Shown here in pieces: positions 11,068-22,335 of a stretch of 64,000 nucleotides of DNA. The notes beneath the pieces were generated by a model. It had not been told where the DNA came from and did not search any database. It saw only the letters and a program-made list of their open reading frames with translations. The stretch is from Chaenocephalus aceratus. Its lineage: Eukaryota; Chordata; Actinopteri; Perciformes; Channichthyidae. Each line of letters opens with the position of its first letter. Position 1 is the stretch's first letter. A program made the translations under genes and the position numbers. The stretch lies in NCBI GenBank assembly GCA_023974075.1, contig JAMFTG010000065.1, positions 382,501 through 446,500 of the forward strand, read 5' to 3'.

Positions 11068-11559
11068 TTTTTTTCTTTCTTTTTTTTATTGAGTCAGGCA
11101 CAATGAGTTTACATTTATACAGTCAATATTTTTATTTATTTTTCCCCTTTCCCTCCCTCCCGGTCCTAGCTAGTAAAATAAATAACTAACTAAATAAATA
11201 AGATAGATACCTGTATAGGTAAAAGTAATATCGAAGATAATATTAAAAGAAAATGTATAGATAAGGGAATAAAGAATAGTAACAGTAATACTTGTACCCA
11301 TATACTCATATGTATACCCACATGTACACATGCACATACATACACGTACCTACCTACATACCTACCTACCTACCTACCTACCTACCTACATACATACATA
11401 CATACATGTATACAAAGACAGAACAAATAAATACAAATTAATATAAAAAGAGACACAAGAAAAAAAAAACATACATTCGTAGTTCCCCCTCTTTCTCCTT
11501 AATGTCGTGTCTTAAGTTCAGCTATGTAGGCTATCATAGAGCCCCAGACAGATTCAAAC
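11068..11559 (-). mobile_element. 5'-truncated non-LTR retrotransposon with 13/14-bp target duplication
   Basis: A poly(T) start on the plus strand marks an insert in minus orientation. It is flanked by ATCGTGCAGATTCT (11,054-11,067) and ATCATGCAGATTCT (11,560-11,573). The interior holds a CATACCTACCTAC-rich microsatellite at 11,330-11,410 and no open frame. Confidence 0.75.
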
Positions 11560-11573
11560 ATCATGCAGATTCT

Positions 11574-12254
11574 GCTGGTTTGTTTTTCCATCCGAGTACA
11601 ACATCATCGTAAACATCTTTATCTTTTTACCAACGAAGGAAACAAGGGCAGTGTGCAGAAGTTTTATAAAAGATATATCAGAGTGACACATTGATCTGTA
11701 TCACAAGTACGAACCGTTAACTGATTTTGAAAAAACGTTTAATTTTTAACATGTGACATTTTAAAACAGCCCCCATTTATTTGAAAATCCAAACCACATT
11801 GAGGATCGATATATTTCTGACTGTTTTTAGATTAAAGATTGGAGTAAAAAAATCATTATTACATTTGAAAAATAAACTTATGCTTTTGTTTCCTGCTGAT
11901 GGGTTTTTTAGCCAAAGAATAATAAAATAATAACAATACTAGATGTGAATGATGACAAAATACCTGCCATAAACAACATTTATTTGCATCTTATATTTCA
12001 CATTTAGCATTGGGCGACAGTAGTTATACAATTCAACTCACAATCGGTAAAAAAGAACAATGAGTATAAAGCAATATGGTAAGTAGAATAAAGTACTTTT
12101 ACTGGATTAAAGTTATTGATGCATGAATGTGTTTACTGTAAAGTACTCTCTTACTTCACTTTCAAAGTCAAATATCTACTACTGCACTACATTGTCTGAG
12201 ACCTTTATAACTTTGTAGATTTATTTTATGTTAATATGACATATTAATAAACTG
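11574..12254. other. AT-rich intergenic DNA
   Basis: No gene, RNA or clear repeat boundary was found. 12,080-12,180 contains the AGTACTTTTACTGG / AAAGTACTCTCTTACTTC motifs common to many fish repeats. Confidence 0.5.
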
Positions 12255-12269
12255 ATCAAAATCCATCCA

Positions 12270-12950
12270 TGTTACGTTCCCACTTGGCTATAGGGGTACA
12301 AACGGGAAACGACACGACCAGATTAGTATTGGTATAATTATAGGTGATTTATTTATAAAGCAAGGTGTAACAAAATGGCAGGCAGGCAGCCTGAAACAAA
12401 CAAAAGGGCCAAAAGGGCACAGGTTGACAGATGACCAAACTAAGGGAGGACTCAAAAGGAGTCTAAAGGCATACAGGGAAAATACATACTAATGTGCTAA
12501 ATAAAGAACAAAACAAAACCTCACTTCAAGAGTGGTACAACTAACAAAGGGAGTCTACACAAAACACACAGCTAACCTAAAGGCACCAGTCACAAAATCC
12601 TAATCGACTCTAAACACTAACTAAGCTACTCTACACTCTAACTAAGCTACTCTAGACACTACTACTCACAAGTTTAACCACAGTTAACAGAATTCTATCA
12701 TAGCGAGAGGCGTCTGTCCACATGTCAGAGCCTCCAGAGTGAGGATTGTCCACAGCCTTTGTACTCCTCCCCAGCAGGTGGCTGTGCGCTGCGATTGGAC
12801 GACGTCGATCCAATCACCATCGTCAGAGGCGGACCAGGAGATGGGCAGCCAAGGATGTTGGAGCAACCACACAGCTCATTTGCATAAACACACACACAGC
12901 TGAAAACAACCCCAGACAGATTAAGGAGCAGACAAACAGCATCCGTAACA
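12270..12950 (-). repeat. 3' LTR of the Gypsy-type element (681 bp)
   Basis: Begins TGTTACGTTCCCACTTGG and ends AGCATCCGTAACA on the plus strand, with a short TIR TGTTACG/CGTAACA. It has the same internal landmarks as the other LTR (GGCAGGCAGGCAGCC, CATAGCGAGAGGCGTC). Confidence 0.92.
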
Positions 12951-12965
12951 CCCCCCCCCCCCTTA
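12951..12965 (-). other. Polypurine tract next to the 3' LTR
   Basis: On the minus strand this is AAG followed by a run of 12 G, directly abutting the TGTTACG end of the 3' LTR. That is the position required for plus-strand priming. Confidence 0.7.
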
Positions 12966-13037
12966 AAACACAAACCCACAGTTTTGTGAACCTAACACAC
13001 TAACGACCTCCTAATAACACCCACTAACATCTCAAAC

Positions 13038-13433
13038 TCAACCTGGACAAGCATCGGCCAACACATTCTCTGAACCCTTTAATGACGGGTGTCTACTGTG
13101 GTAATCCCGCACAATCAGAGCCCAGTGCAGGAGACTCTGATTGTGCTTGGACACGCTGGGGCAGAATATAAAGGGGTCATAACAGGCAAACATCACAATT
13201 GGCCAAAGACTGGGTCCAACATGAATCTTAAAATGTTGTAGAACTAACACCAACACCAAGATTCGATAAGCTAGCTGACGCTCTCGGGTTACCGGGAGTG
13301 TCGAGAAGTCTAGAGGTTTGTGTGAGCCGGCGTGTTGCTCCGGTCTCACGACATCCACACGAGGAGGAGGGGGAGCCACAATGTATGGCTTCTCCTCGGA
13401 CACAGCTTCATCTGAAAGCACAGGCACAATCAC
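13038..13433 (-). pseudogene. Pol remnant: RNase H connection fragment
   Basis: The C-terminal part contains HNQSLLHWALIVRDY and GSENVLADA, matching the end of the RNase H domain of Ty3/Gypsy pol (family pattern: NQ.L..W.L ... K G..NV.ADALSR). The segment before it (VGPSLWPIVMFACYDPFIF) corresponds to the Y/F-T-D-H-N-P-L strand, with the catalytic Asp region altered. Everything expected between gag and this fragment is missing. The reading frame ends soon after ADA. This is dead coding sequence from an internal deletion. Confidence 0.7.
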
Positions 13434-13539
13434 AGGCTCAGATAATGAGACATCAGGAACACGTTTACTCGCCTGTGCACGGCTATGGGTGATCAGGCCA
13501 ATACCGTTTGGCGGGACATGTTCTGCCGCTGCTCTTTAC

Positions 13540-14746
13540 GCTTCAGAGCTGCGCAGTTGGCGATGACATGTCCAGATTGGTGACAGTAATAGCACTCTCT
13601 CTCCTCTCTTTTTATGTTAAACCCATTCCACGGCTCAGTATAGGGTGCGGCTGTTACACGGCGCGATCTCTCAGTAGGACCGGGGAAAACACAGATTTAT
13701 GCATCAGCACATACTCATCGGCTAACACAGCCGCAGCAGAGAGGGGATTTACTTTTTGCTCATTCACGTACATAACAATGTGCTCGGGCAAACCTTTCTT
13801 GAATTCCTCCAACATAATCAATTCCTTCAAGGAAGAATAATCTGTAGCTTTACATGAGGCAATCCACTTAGCAAAGCACATCCCTTTTACTCTGGCCAAC
13901 TCCACATGAGTTTGGTGAGGACCCTTCCTAAGGTGTCTAAACTTTTGCCGGTAAGCTTCAGGAACTAACTCATACGCTCTGAGTATGGCCCCCTTCACCA
14001 AGTCGTAATTTAGACTGTCCTCCAGTGAAAGAGCCGCAACTGCTCCCTGAGCTTTTCCAAATAGTTTGCACGTTACCATCAGAGCCCAAACTTCAACCGG
14101 CCACCGCAACGCTGTAGCAATGCGCTCGAAGGCACCAAAATAGGCATCCACCTCAGTCTCACGGAAGGTTGGCACTAAGGAAATGTTTCTACTCACGTCA
14201 AAGGCAGGTGGATGAGGGCCTACAGCCGGGACAAAAGCGCCGGATGCGTGCAGTTGCGAGTCCAACTCCAGCTGACGTATCCGCACTTCTTTGTCCATTT
14301 CTAATTTCCTTAACTCCAGCTGTAACTGCCTGGCTTTCTCCCTGTCGTCAGCTTCCCACTGACGCTGCCTGTCCTTGGCTTCCAACTGGAGCCGGGCGAG
14401 ACGGACCTTGAGTCTACTCCCTTCCCGGGAATCTAGACTACCAGGAGACGGTGGACTATAGCGAGGCGGCGCGGACGGTGCTTTACACTGCTCGCTCCCC
14501 TTGCTGTCACTACCCTCTCCTTTAGCAAGGACATTAGGCACAGTGAGCTCAGCTTGAGCAGGCAACACCAGAGAACCCTTTTCCACCAACTCATCCACCA
14601 CCAAAGCCTTTAATTCCTTTTTCCCATTTGCGTATTCACCGCGAGACTGAAATGTTGCGCTATCTCATATAAGTCGTCTCTACGACACTGAACTAACTGC
14701 TCATGAGAAGGACAGACCAAAAACGACTCAACATCGAAAAGTGCCA
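13540..14746 (-). pseudogene. Retrotransposon gag with CCHC zinc knuckle, frameshifted
   Basis: A 316-codon open frame (13,654-14,604) carries a basic/acidic coiled-coil (LARLQLEAKDRQRQWEADD) and then a capsid-like helical domain (FRETEVDAYFGAFERIATAL, KGLPEHIVMYVNEQ). The likely true start is the ATG at 14,746 (MALFDVESFLVCPSHEQL). It is joined to the long frame across a one-base shift in an A run near 14,615-14,625. Past 13,654 a second shift restores a zinc knuckle C-Y-Y-C-x4-H-x4-C at about 13,545-13,590, typical of Gypsy nucleocapsid. There is no neighbouring protease frame. Confidence 0.88.
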
Positions 14747-14831
14747 TACTCAACTAAGACTGCACACAAAGTCCACCAAATAGTTTTTAGCAATACAAAT
14801 ACCACCTATAACCCCAGGAATTAATTAATTG

Positions 14832-14849
14832 ATCCCGGACGAGCCCCCA
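14832..14849 (-). other. Primer-binding site matching tRNA-Pro
   Basis: On the minus strand the sequence is TGGGGGCTCGTCCGGGAT, an 18-nt complement to the 3' end of tRNA-Pro as used by many retroelements. It is two bases inside the 5' LTR, which fixes the element's orientation. Confidence 0.88.
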
Positions 14850-15199
14850 CGTGTTACGTTCCCACTTGGCTATAGGGGTACAAACGGGAAACGACACGAC
14901 CAGATTAGTATTGGTATAATTATAGGTGATTTATTTATAAAGCAAGGTGTAACAAAATGGCAGGCAGGCAGCCTGAAACAAACAAAAGGGCCAAAAGGGC
15001 ACAGGTTGACAGATGACCAAACTAAGGGAGGACTCAAAAGGAGTCTAAAGGCATACAGGGAAAATACATACTAATATACTAAAATAGAGAACAAAACAAA
15101 ACCTCACTTCAGAGTGGTACAACTAACAAAGGGAGTCTAGACAAAACACACAGCTAACCTAAAGGCACCAGTCACAAAATCCTAATCTACTCGAAACAC

Positions 15200-16114
15200 T
15201 AGTGATGTTACGTATTGCGCCGAGGCTTCGGAGCGTGTGTCGAGTAATCCCCGAAGCTTTTTGTGAAGCATGTACCGAGGCTTGTATCGTTTTGGGCCAC
15301 TGACGTCACCGATGACAAACGAAGCCTCGCTGCCTGTCGATACCACGTGACTGCTTCACGAAGCGATTCAGATCGGTTGAACCGTTGAACCACAACGCTC
15401 ATACCCATGGATGTATAATAACAATATTACCCCTCCTGTACCCGGGCCCGGTGACACGATGGAATCAAGAGAGCTCAGACCCTCACTTATAGAGGTTGGA
15501 ACATGTCAAGTATAAATAGATACAAGCATAAATAAATGTAGGAATAAAAACATCAATAAATACAGGAAAAATATGTTGCAGTGTTTTCAGGGAGCTTCAG
15601 TGTGTGTGCTGCGGCTCAGCTGGAAAGCAGTTGACTCATGACCGCAGGGTTCCTGGTTCAATGACTGAACAATGCGTATTTTTTGTTGTTTATAAAAGCT
15701 ACAGCTAAATGAGATAATGTAGTTAATAAATGTATTCTTTGATATGGTTAGCCTTTCTCAGGCTACAACATGGTTAAGTTTATGAATATTATTAAGGAAT
15801 TCAAATCCCTCTTTGCAATGTGTACCAGCCTCCTAAGGCTTTTCAATCACAATCATTCAACTGGAATATATTGTTAACATGAAAATATGATTTTATGTTC
15901 GTTGTTTAGATTATTCTAAGGCTTTACTCATTGGGGACTCGGTATGATAGAGCACACTGTTGAGATGTCCAATCTGCCTGTTTTACACACTTTGACCAGC
16001 AGGGGGTTTGTGTTCAGATGAAGCCCATGATGAAGCCTCATGAGATGAACCCTTTTGCGAACCAATTGGCTGGAAAGCTTCAAAGCTTCATAAGGCTTCA
16101 TCTCGCCATCACTA
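15200..16114. mobile_element. Non-autonomous hAT element inside the 5' LTR
   Basis: The ends are TAGTGATG and CATCACTA. Flanks are CGAAACAC (15,192-15,199) and CTAAACAC (16,115-16,122), a 7/8 match; the unoccupied 3' LTR has CTAAACAC. Subterminal GAAGC/GCTTC motifs (CCGAGGCTTCGGAG, GAAGCTTT, AAAGCTTCAAAGCTTCA) are typical transposase-binding repeats of this hAT group. No transposase is encoded. Confidence 0.9.
15611..15666 (+). other. tRNA-like segment with A-box and weak B-box
   Basis: CGGCTCAGCTGG fits the pol III A-box (TRGYNNARNGG), and GGTTCAATGAC about 32 bases later resembles a B-box. The putative anticodon arm pairs poorly, so this is not a functional tRNA. It may be a SINE head caught in the hAT element. 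Confidence 0.35.
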
Positions 16115-16463
16115 CTAAACACTAACTAAGCTACTCTACACTCTAACTAAGCTACTCTAGACACTACTACTCACAAGTTTAACCACAGTTAACAGAATTC
16201 TATCATAGCGAGAGGCGTCTGTCCACATGTCAGAGCCTCCAGAGTGAGGATTGTCGCAGCCTTTGTACTCCTCCCCAGCAGGTGTGCGCCGGCTGTGCGC
16301 TGCGATTGGACGACGTCGATCCAATCACCATCGTCAGAGGCGGACCAGGAGATGGGCAGCCAAGGATGTTGGAGCAACCACACAGCTCATTTGCATAAAC
16401 ACACACACACAGCTGAAAACAATCCCAGACAGATTAAGGAGCAGACAAACAGCATCCGTAACA

Positions 16464-16740
16464 ATCCATCTTCTCCCGCTTATCCGTGGTCGGGTCGCGG
16501 AGGTAGCAGATCCAGCAGAGAGCCCCAAGCTTTCCTTTCCCTGGCGACATCAACCAGCTCTGACTGGGGGATCCCAAGGCGCTCCCAGGCCAGCGAAGAG
16601 ATATAGTCCCTCCGCCTGGTCCTAGGTCTACCCCTTGGTCTCTTCCCAGCTGGACGTGCCTGGAACACCTCCCTAGGGAGGCGCCCAGGTGGCATCCTAA
16701 CTAGGTGCCCGAACCACCTCAACTGGCTCTTTTCGAGGCA
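16464..16740 (-). mobile_element. LINE 3' end, 5'-truncated, invaded by the LTR element
   Basis: The minus strand encodes RWFGHLVRMPPGRLPREVFQ, RPRGRPRTRRRDY and LAWERLGIPQSEL. This is the conserved C-terminal tail of a widespread fish non-LTR element. The ATCC-repeat tail is split: about 12,255-12,269 lies on the far side of the LTR element. It was truncated at about 16,740 on insertion. Confidence 0.85.
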
Positions 16741-18359
16741 AAGTCAAATAAAATATATAAATAATGGTCCTGTGTTTACTAGCTGCAACATTAAAATGAT
16801 AAACACATTCATGCATCAATAACTTTAATCCAAAATAAATGTGATGCTAATAGTTTTAAGATTTTGAATGTGGGACTCTAATCGGTATTTTACGATGTGA
16901 TTTCTACTTTTACTAATGTAAAGGACAGTGGTGTAAAAAGTTTATTTTCTTTACTTATATCTATTCTTTATTTTAGTAAAAGTACTAATACCAGACTGTA
17001 AAGAAATACTACATTTCAAGTAAAAGTACTTCACCGAGAATCGTACTAAGTAAAAGTATTATACAAATAGAAATGAGAAATCCTTTATTTGTCCCGCAAC
17101 GGGAACTTTGAAACGATTACAACAGCAGATAAAGTGAGAAGAAAAAAAAAAGGCTAAGTATGTACATGTTTTATAACACATTAAGTAAAACATGTGAAAT
17201 CAGGAAAATGTACTGAAAGTAGGAGGGGGGTAAAGTAAGTTTTAGGGAACTAACAAGAAATGTTCTACTTCAATGAAATCAGTATTTTTATTTTGTGATG
17301 TTAACTGTGAATTGAATTGACTTCTCTAACGGCATTTGAACGGCCATCTAATTTTTTTTAGCTAATAAACTACCCAGCACGAACACTTTTACAGCCCCTT
17401 ATTTAAATCATTAGGTTTTAAACATTGTAAATTGCGTTAAGAGCGAGAGGGGTCTGCTGCAGACCACTCTCAGGACAGTTCCGGTGCAGACCTCCACTCT
17501 CAGGACAGGAAGTGCACGCTAAGAATTCCAAAATAAAATCACCACTATCAGTACAGTGCAACTTTCCAAACAAGAAATGCACGCAAATACAAAATAAAAT
17601 CGGATCGTGACACTTATTATATACATATGTATATATACGGACACCTTGTATTGTTGTTACTATCAGTACAGCCGCAGCGCCACTTTCCGAACAGGAAAAT
17701 ACAAAATAAAATCGTACTAATATATATTTATTTATATATATTAATACGACATCTTGTATTTTAGTTACACCCGCTAGACAACAGTGGAAGGTTCGAGAAA
17801 CAACCGGTTTGCCGGGTGCACCGCAGCGGAGTGGAGGTTCCAGCTAGGAACCTCCACCCCGCTGCGGGACCCGCGGGACCCGTGGGACCCCTGGACGGTG
17901 CGTCTTGGTCACGCTTCATATCGGCCGGCCGGGAAGGAATAGACACGCAGAGTGGGGGAAGTCCCCCACCCTAACGCAGCACACCCTCCCGGCCAGGGCA
18001 CTAGGCCGGGCCGGCACACCCGAGAACGGGCAATGTCCCCGGTAGAAACTGGGAGAAATAGCCAAATAAATAAATAATAAAACCGGGGGAAAGTGAAAAA
18101 AAGTGTCCGAAAATAGGCACTGGTGAGGCGGGCAGAGTCCCCTATCAACTCCCGTTACATTCCTCCATGGTGTCATTTGAGCGGGGGGGGGGGTCAAAAG
18201 GGCTTGACCAAGGCCGACCCAAAGTGCACGGTGGGCGGACTCATCACCTCCGTGATGAGTCTCCATTGTGATTTGAAAACTTCCATCAAACGAGTCCTTC
18301 GGTGGGCGGGAAAAAAAACGTGTCAGGATCGTCACTTCCTGTACTGACAGTGGAGGTCA
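16741..18359. other. Intergenic, repeat-derived; GC-rich hairpin
   Basis: 17,080-17,110 (TCCTTTATTTGTCCCGCAAC) is a common interspersed fragment. 17,470-17,515 is an inverted match to 24,012-24,050 (CAGTTCCGGTGCAGACCTCC). 17,823-17,866 forms a hairpin of GGAGTGGAGGTTC and GAACCTCCACCCC around CAGCTAG. 17,940-18,150 is GC-rich without a supported gene. Confidence 0.5.
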
Positions 18360-18362
18360 TAG

Positions 18363-18562
18363 ATATAGAGAGGCGAAGTCCCTCCCTTTCCGGGAGCCTC
18401 CATGGGACCCCGGAAGCGTAAAATTATACATTGAAGTCAATGGAGAGAGAAAGGTTATCTTTTGATCCCGTTTGAATTGTGCCACGAATGACACATATGA
18501 TGTTTGTCAATTTAAAAGAATATTTTGCAAGTCAAAAAAAAAAAATGTGTCGTAAAACTGTG
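18363..18562 (+). repeat. Left terminal inverted repeat of the SWIM-YqaJ element
   Basis: Collinear in inverted orientation with 22,128-22,335 over about 195 bases with scattered differences, including through the inner block GTCGTAAAACTGT. Confidence 0.85.
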
Positions 18563-19479
18563 AAGTTACACATTTTTTTGTGTGAAACCGCTGAGTGAAC
18601 TACAGGTGTCTGGTCTCGCACAATACGCGTCACCATCACAAAGATGGCCGTCACGTTTCTTTCAGAATGAGAATAAAAGTATAAAATGAGGTGAAAATCA
18701 CTACAAGTCTGGACACGTTGAGAGCTGTACATACACGAAAGGGGAGTTAGTCGGTTCTGTAGAGCAGCGGGACCGTCTTTACAAGATGTTGGTGAGTAAT
18801 ATGAGTGCAATGTGTAACGTTAATGTCAGCTAGCTAACATTAGCTAACAAGGTACACTAACGTGTTTTGTTTCAGTAACTAGTGTTCTCCTTTAGAACTT
18901 CGTGGTCTCTGTGTATGCTGTATGGATAACATAGTGTTCACAAGAACAAGGTAAACTCCCGTGTTTTGTTTTAGTTGCTCTTCAGATTGAAGCGGACAGT
19001 TTTATATCGACTATACTGTATGTGTGATCTCCTTTTACATCTCGTTGTGTCATTTGAGTTTATTTGCTGTGTGTAGATTCAAGGGTTTTGGTTATCTTGT
19101 CAATTTGTTTGGTTATCCAGGCACAGCTGTGTGTGACTCCCTTGGGTACACTGGTATGTGTTTTCCTAATGTAGAGAGCATTGTTAATTAATAAACTACA
19201 CACTGAGTCTAGATCCTGACCAAATCCTTTTTATTGTTGATCAAATGTTTTCAAAAATGTATTCATACACATTTAGAAAAATACAATGTACAATCACAAC
19301 CAGTACAACACACATTACAAAAAATACAGAAAAAACAAACAATAACAACAATCAGACAAAACTATGGAAAAATAACCCCTCCCACCCCCAGATCCGGACC
19401 ATCCTTGTATTATTGTTCATTCAATCTATTATAGCATGCTAACAAACATGGTACTTACTTTATTTGTACAGATCTGCAT

Positions 19480-20229
19480 GGGAGACGATGGCGCGATGCA
19501 GAGCGCTGTCTGTGATTGTGCACGGGGGATGTACAATGCAGCCACGCTGCAGCATTGGCAATATGTGCCATGTGGCAGATCAGCTCCACAGATGTTGAGT
19601 GCCAGTGGAGGAAGCCTGGCACTTCCAAAGTAGTCCAGCGGTGTCTCAACTCTACCAACAGTGAGAGGAGACATACAACCCACTGGCCAGAGACATCGCC
19701 ACTCAGGATGTAGACTGGTTCAGGTCTGCACTGAGGGGCGCACAGTGTGGCATGGCATGGCTTTTGTCACCTGAGCCAGAGCCGCGGCCTCAACATCAGG
19801 CCATTGTCACCGTGCCGGAGCTGGTGAAGGGGCATGGGGGTCGGGGGCTTGAGGCAATTCTTGCCTCAATGCGACTGAGCAGAGACCAGCAAGCTGCCAT
19901 CCAGACAGCCACCGGAGGACAGCGGACAAAGTGGCAGTTACACAGGCGGGGCAGGTTGACAGCCAGCAAGTTTGGTGCTGTGCTGCGGTCGGGACTTTCA
20001 TCCACTCCATGCGCGTCCCTCATGAAGAGGGTGCTCGGGGGTACAACTTGGACGGAGTCATGGCTGTCAACTGGGGGTTGTAAACGAGGCCGAAGGGGTG
20101 AAGGCTTTTGTGCAGGCCTATCAGGAGACAGTGTTCGAGTCTGGTCTCTTTGTGAGTGAGTCGGTGTTTTGGGAGCATCCCACGATGGACTTGTGCAGCC
20201 ATCTGCCCTGCTGGAGGTGAAGTGTCCAC
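19480..20229 (+). pseudogene. SWIM zinc finger plus YqaJ-type nuclease, frameshifted and 3'-truncated
   Basis: YqaJ proteins are lambda-exonuclease-like PD-(D/E)XK nucleases; SWIM fingers bind nucleic acid or protein. At about 19,505-19,560 the frame reads VCDCARGMY and, after a missing base, CSHAAALAI: the CxCxnCxH SWIM signature. It is followed by SSTDVECQWRKPGTSK. From 19,700 the nuclease part reads TKWQLHRRGRLTASKFGAVL. Across a shift near 20,040 it reads MAVNWGVVNEAEGVKAFVQA, then ASHDGL and LLEVKCP (20,208-20,228). The Asp of SHDG and the E-x-K of LEVK fit the catalytic core. At least three one-base shifts exist, and coding similarity stops at LEVKCP, followed by TATATA-rich DNA. The rest of the domain is not seen. 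Confidence 0.78.
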
Positions 20230-22127
20230 CATCATTATATAGGATATATATATATATATTTGTATACATATCTGTAAATTGTATAATTTTATTTGATTTA
20301 AAAGTATTTTTGATCTCTTCTAAAACACAAACTGAGTAAGATTGACAATAAAGTTGACTTTGAAAAATATCTATATTCTTATGAAAATAGTTGACTGTTG
20401 GCGAAATGAATCCAAATGAAACGTTGGACTGAACTACAACTACGCCTTTAAATCTCTACGGACTGTTTTTCAGTGGGATGGCAAGTTCCTATCTTTAAAC
20501 ATTTATTAGTTTTTTCTCAGAACAGATTTGATTTTCTGAAGTTAATTTAACTTAACCATGTAAGGTCATTATTAAAAGGTACAATCAATTTGTTTAGGGT
20601 TGAAAAAATAATGATAAACATTTCATTTGGATAATTTACTGACAGAATAAGAAACTCAATGATGCTCTACTCACCTGTTCCCTTTTATAAAGTGAAACAT
20701 TGAAACGATAGATTTTAGTAAACTTAAAATCAACCTTCTCCAAAAGCTATCAAGGATATACCGAATACTTGTTTTAGAACTTTATTACATATTTTATATA
20801 AATAGAAGCACAACTTCATGTCATACAATACATTGACTTTGTTTGTAATTGTGTAAAAAATAAAGCATTGATTAGCAAGCAGGACCTGCAGGAACAGAGC
20901 ACGGTGATGGATGGAGCTGGGAAGAGAGAAGAATAAAGAAAACAGATCAACTTCATTATCGGATATTAAAAATTCAATTTCAAAACAAGTTGCCACTCCT
21001 ACAGTTTTCTAGTATGTAAAGATGATTTCACTTGACCTATGCAAAATATCACACTCAATACATGTGTGTGTTCTGGGGGGTGCATTGTGCCTTTGATGTA
21101 TATAATAATATACCATAACCAAATACTATTACGTACAATGGAAATCAGGTTGCCAGAGCAGGTCAGTCCAGTGTGCATGTTCCTCAGGGTCTCAGCAGTT
21201 ACAGGTGAGGTAAAGAAAATAAAAGAGAAAAGGTCAGTAACAACACTTTAAAGAATTATCTTTTAATAATGTTCTATCAGTAATCACTCAACTACTGTTT
21301 TCCAACAAACAGATTGACTCACTATCATCACAATGAAACACGTCCAGAAGAATGGACCACAGATGGAAATTAGCTATTAGCTATAATCTGGCATATTGCA
21401 TCTCTTCTCTTTGCTGAGATTAATGTTTTTGTATGCATGGTCCTTCTATAAATAAAAAATGTCATGCAAAGCTGCCTGCCTGCCTTCCTTCCTTCGACTC
21501 TCCCTGAACTGCCTGATCTTTTAATGTTCAATGTTAACCATTTGAGCAGATAGCATTAAGTAGAAAAGATCGCAGATGCTAATCTGCCGTTAGCCTACCT
21601 CCCGCCCCCTTAGCACCTGGTGGAGGGGGCGATAGGCTCCTCTTCAAATGTTTCACAAAATACTTACCATCTTGACTACTCTTACTGTTTAACATTTGGG
21701 TTCACTTCATGTTAAGGCTAATACAAATGACAAGGCTAAGTAATGTGATGCTAACTAACGTGCTCGCTACTAGCTATGTAGCTAGCTTGACTGTGTTCCA
21801 TGCACAACATGTGTATTACCTGATATGTCTGATCCAACGACTCCTGGTCCTTTCATCAGACGGGAAGCGATAGAACGAGCTATGATCTATAAGTATGATC
21901 ACTTATGTGATTACAACCTGGTACAAAGCACACAGGCATCTTGTAAAAGTGAATTTATTTTTAGCAATCTCTATTATTGGAGGGAATAATCAGTTATGAG
22001 ATCTTCTTCTTCTTCGCTTTAATTACGAGTCGCAACCACTTGGATCATTATCGCCTGTGACATCACTTACGCGAGCCGAATGGGATTTGGGATTGTAGTC
22101 TTTGTAGTCGCGTATTTTTCATAGTCT
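20230..22127. other. Interior of the SWIM-YqaJ element, no gene recognised
   Basis: AT-rich sequence with many stops on both strands. 21,480-21,500 is a CCTTCCTTCC microsatellite. 21,620-21,900 is GC-richer with TAGCTAGCTTG motifs. No exon of a transposase could be identified. Confidence 0.5.
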
Positions 22128-22335
22128 TATTTCAACAGTTTTACGACAAAATGTGACTTTTTTGACATGGAACTTATTGTTTAAGATTGACAAACATCAT
22201 ATGTGTAGTTCGTGGCACAATTCAAACGGGATCAAAAGATACGTTTTCTCTCCCCATTGAATTCAATGTTAATTTTTCGCTTCCGGGGTCCCATGGGCCG
22301 GAAGTAGATGGGCGTGACTTCGCCTCTCTATATAT
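22128..22335 (-). repeat. Right terminal inverted repeat of the SWIM-YqaJ element
   Basis: Reverse complement of the left TIR, ending GACTTCGCCTCTCTATA at about 22,335, directly followed by TATAAACACTAGATGG, the start of the neighbouring element. Confidence 0.85.

Larger units (their letters stand above)
12270..16463 (-). mobile_element. Gypsy-type LTR retrotransposon, deletion derivative
   Basis: Two direct repeats with TGTTACG...CGTAACA termini enclose a 1.9-kb interior. The insertion is bordered by perfect 5-bp duplications ATCCA (12,265-12,269 and 16,464-16,468). In minus orientation the order is 5' LTR (14,852-16,463), primer site, gag, RNase H remnant, G-rich polypurine tract and 3' LTR (12,270-12,950). 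Protease, reverse transcriptase and integrase are absent, so the copy is non-autonomous. The LTRs match closely outside a later hAT insertion, implying a fairly recent insertion. It landed in the ATCC-repeat tail of a LINE. Confidence 0.92.
14852..16463 (-). repeat. 5' LTR of the Gypsy-type element, split by a hAT insertion
   Basis: Positions 14,852-15,199 and 16,115-16,463 together match the 681-bp 3' LTR. The extra 915 bp plus an 8-bp duplication are the hAT element at 15,200-16,114. Confidence 0.92.

Noticed and set aside
17909..18335. Overlapping GC-rich open frames near 18 kb on the minus strand
   Set aside because: No recognisable domain, no splice support, and the region is repeat-derived.
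19796..20269. Minus-strand open frame over the YqaJ region
   Set aside because: Shadow of the plus-strand SWIM-YqaJ gene, whose motifs and catalytic residues are on the plus strand.
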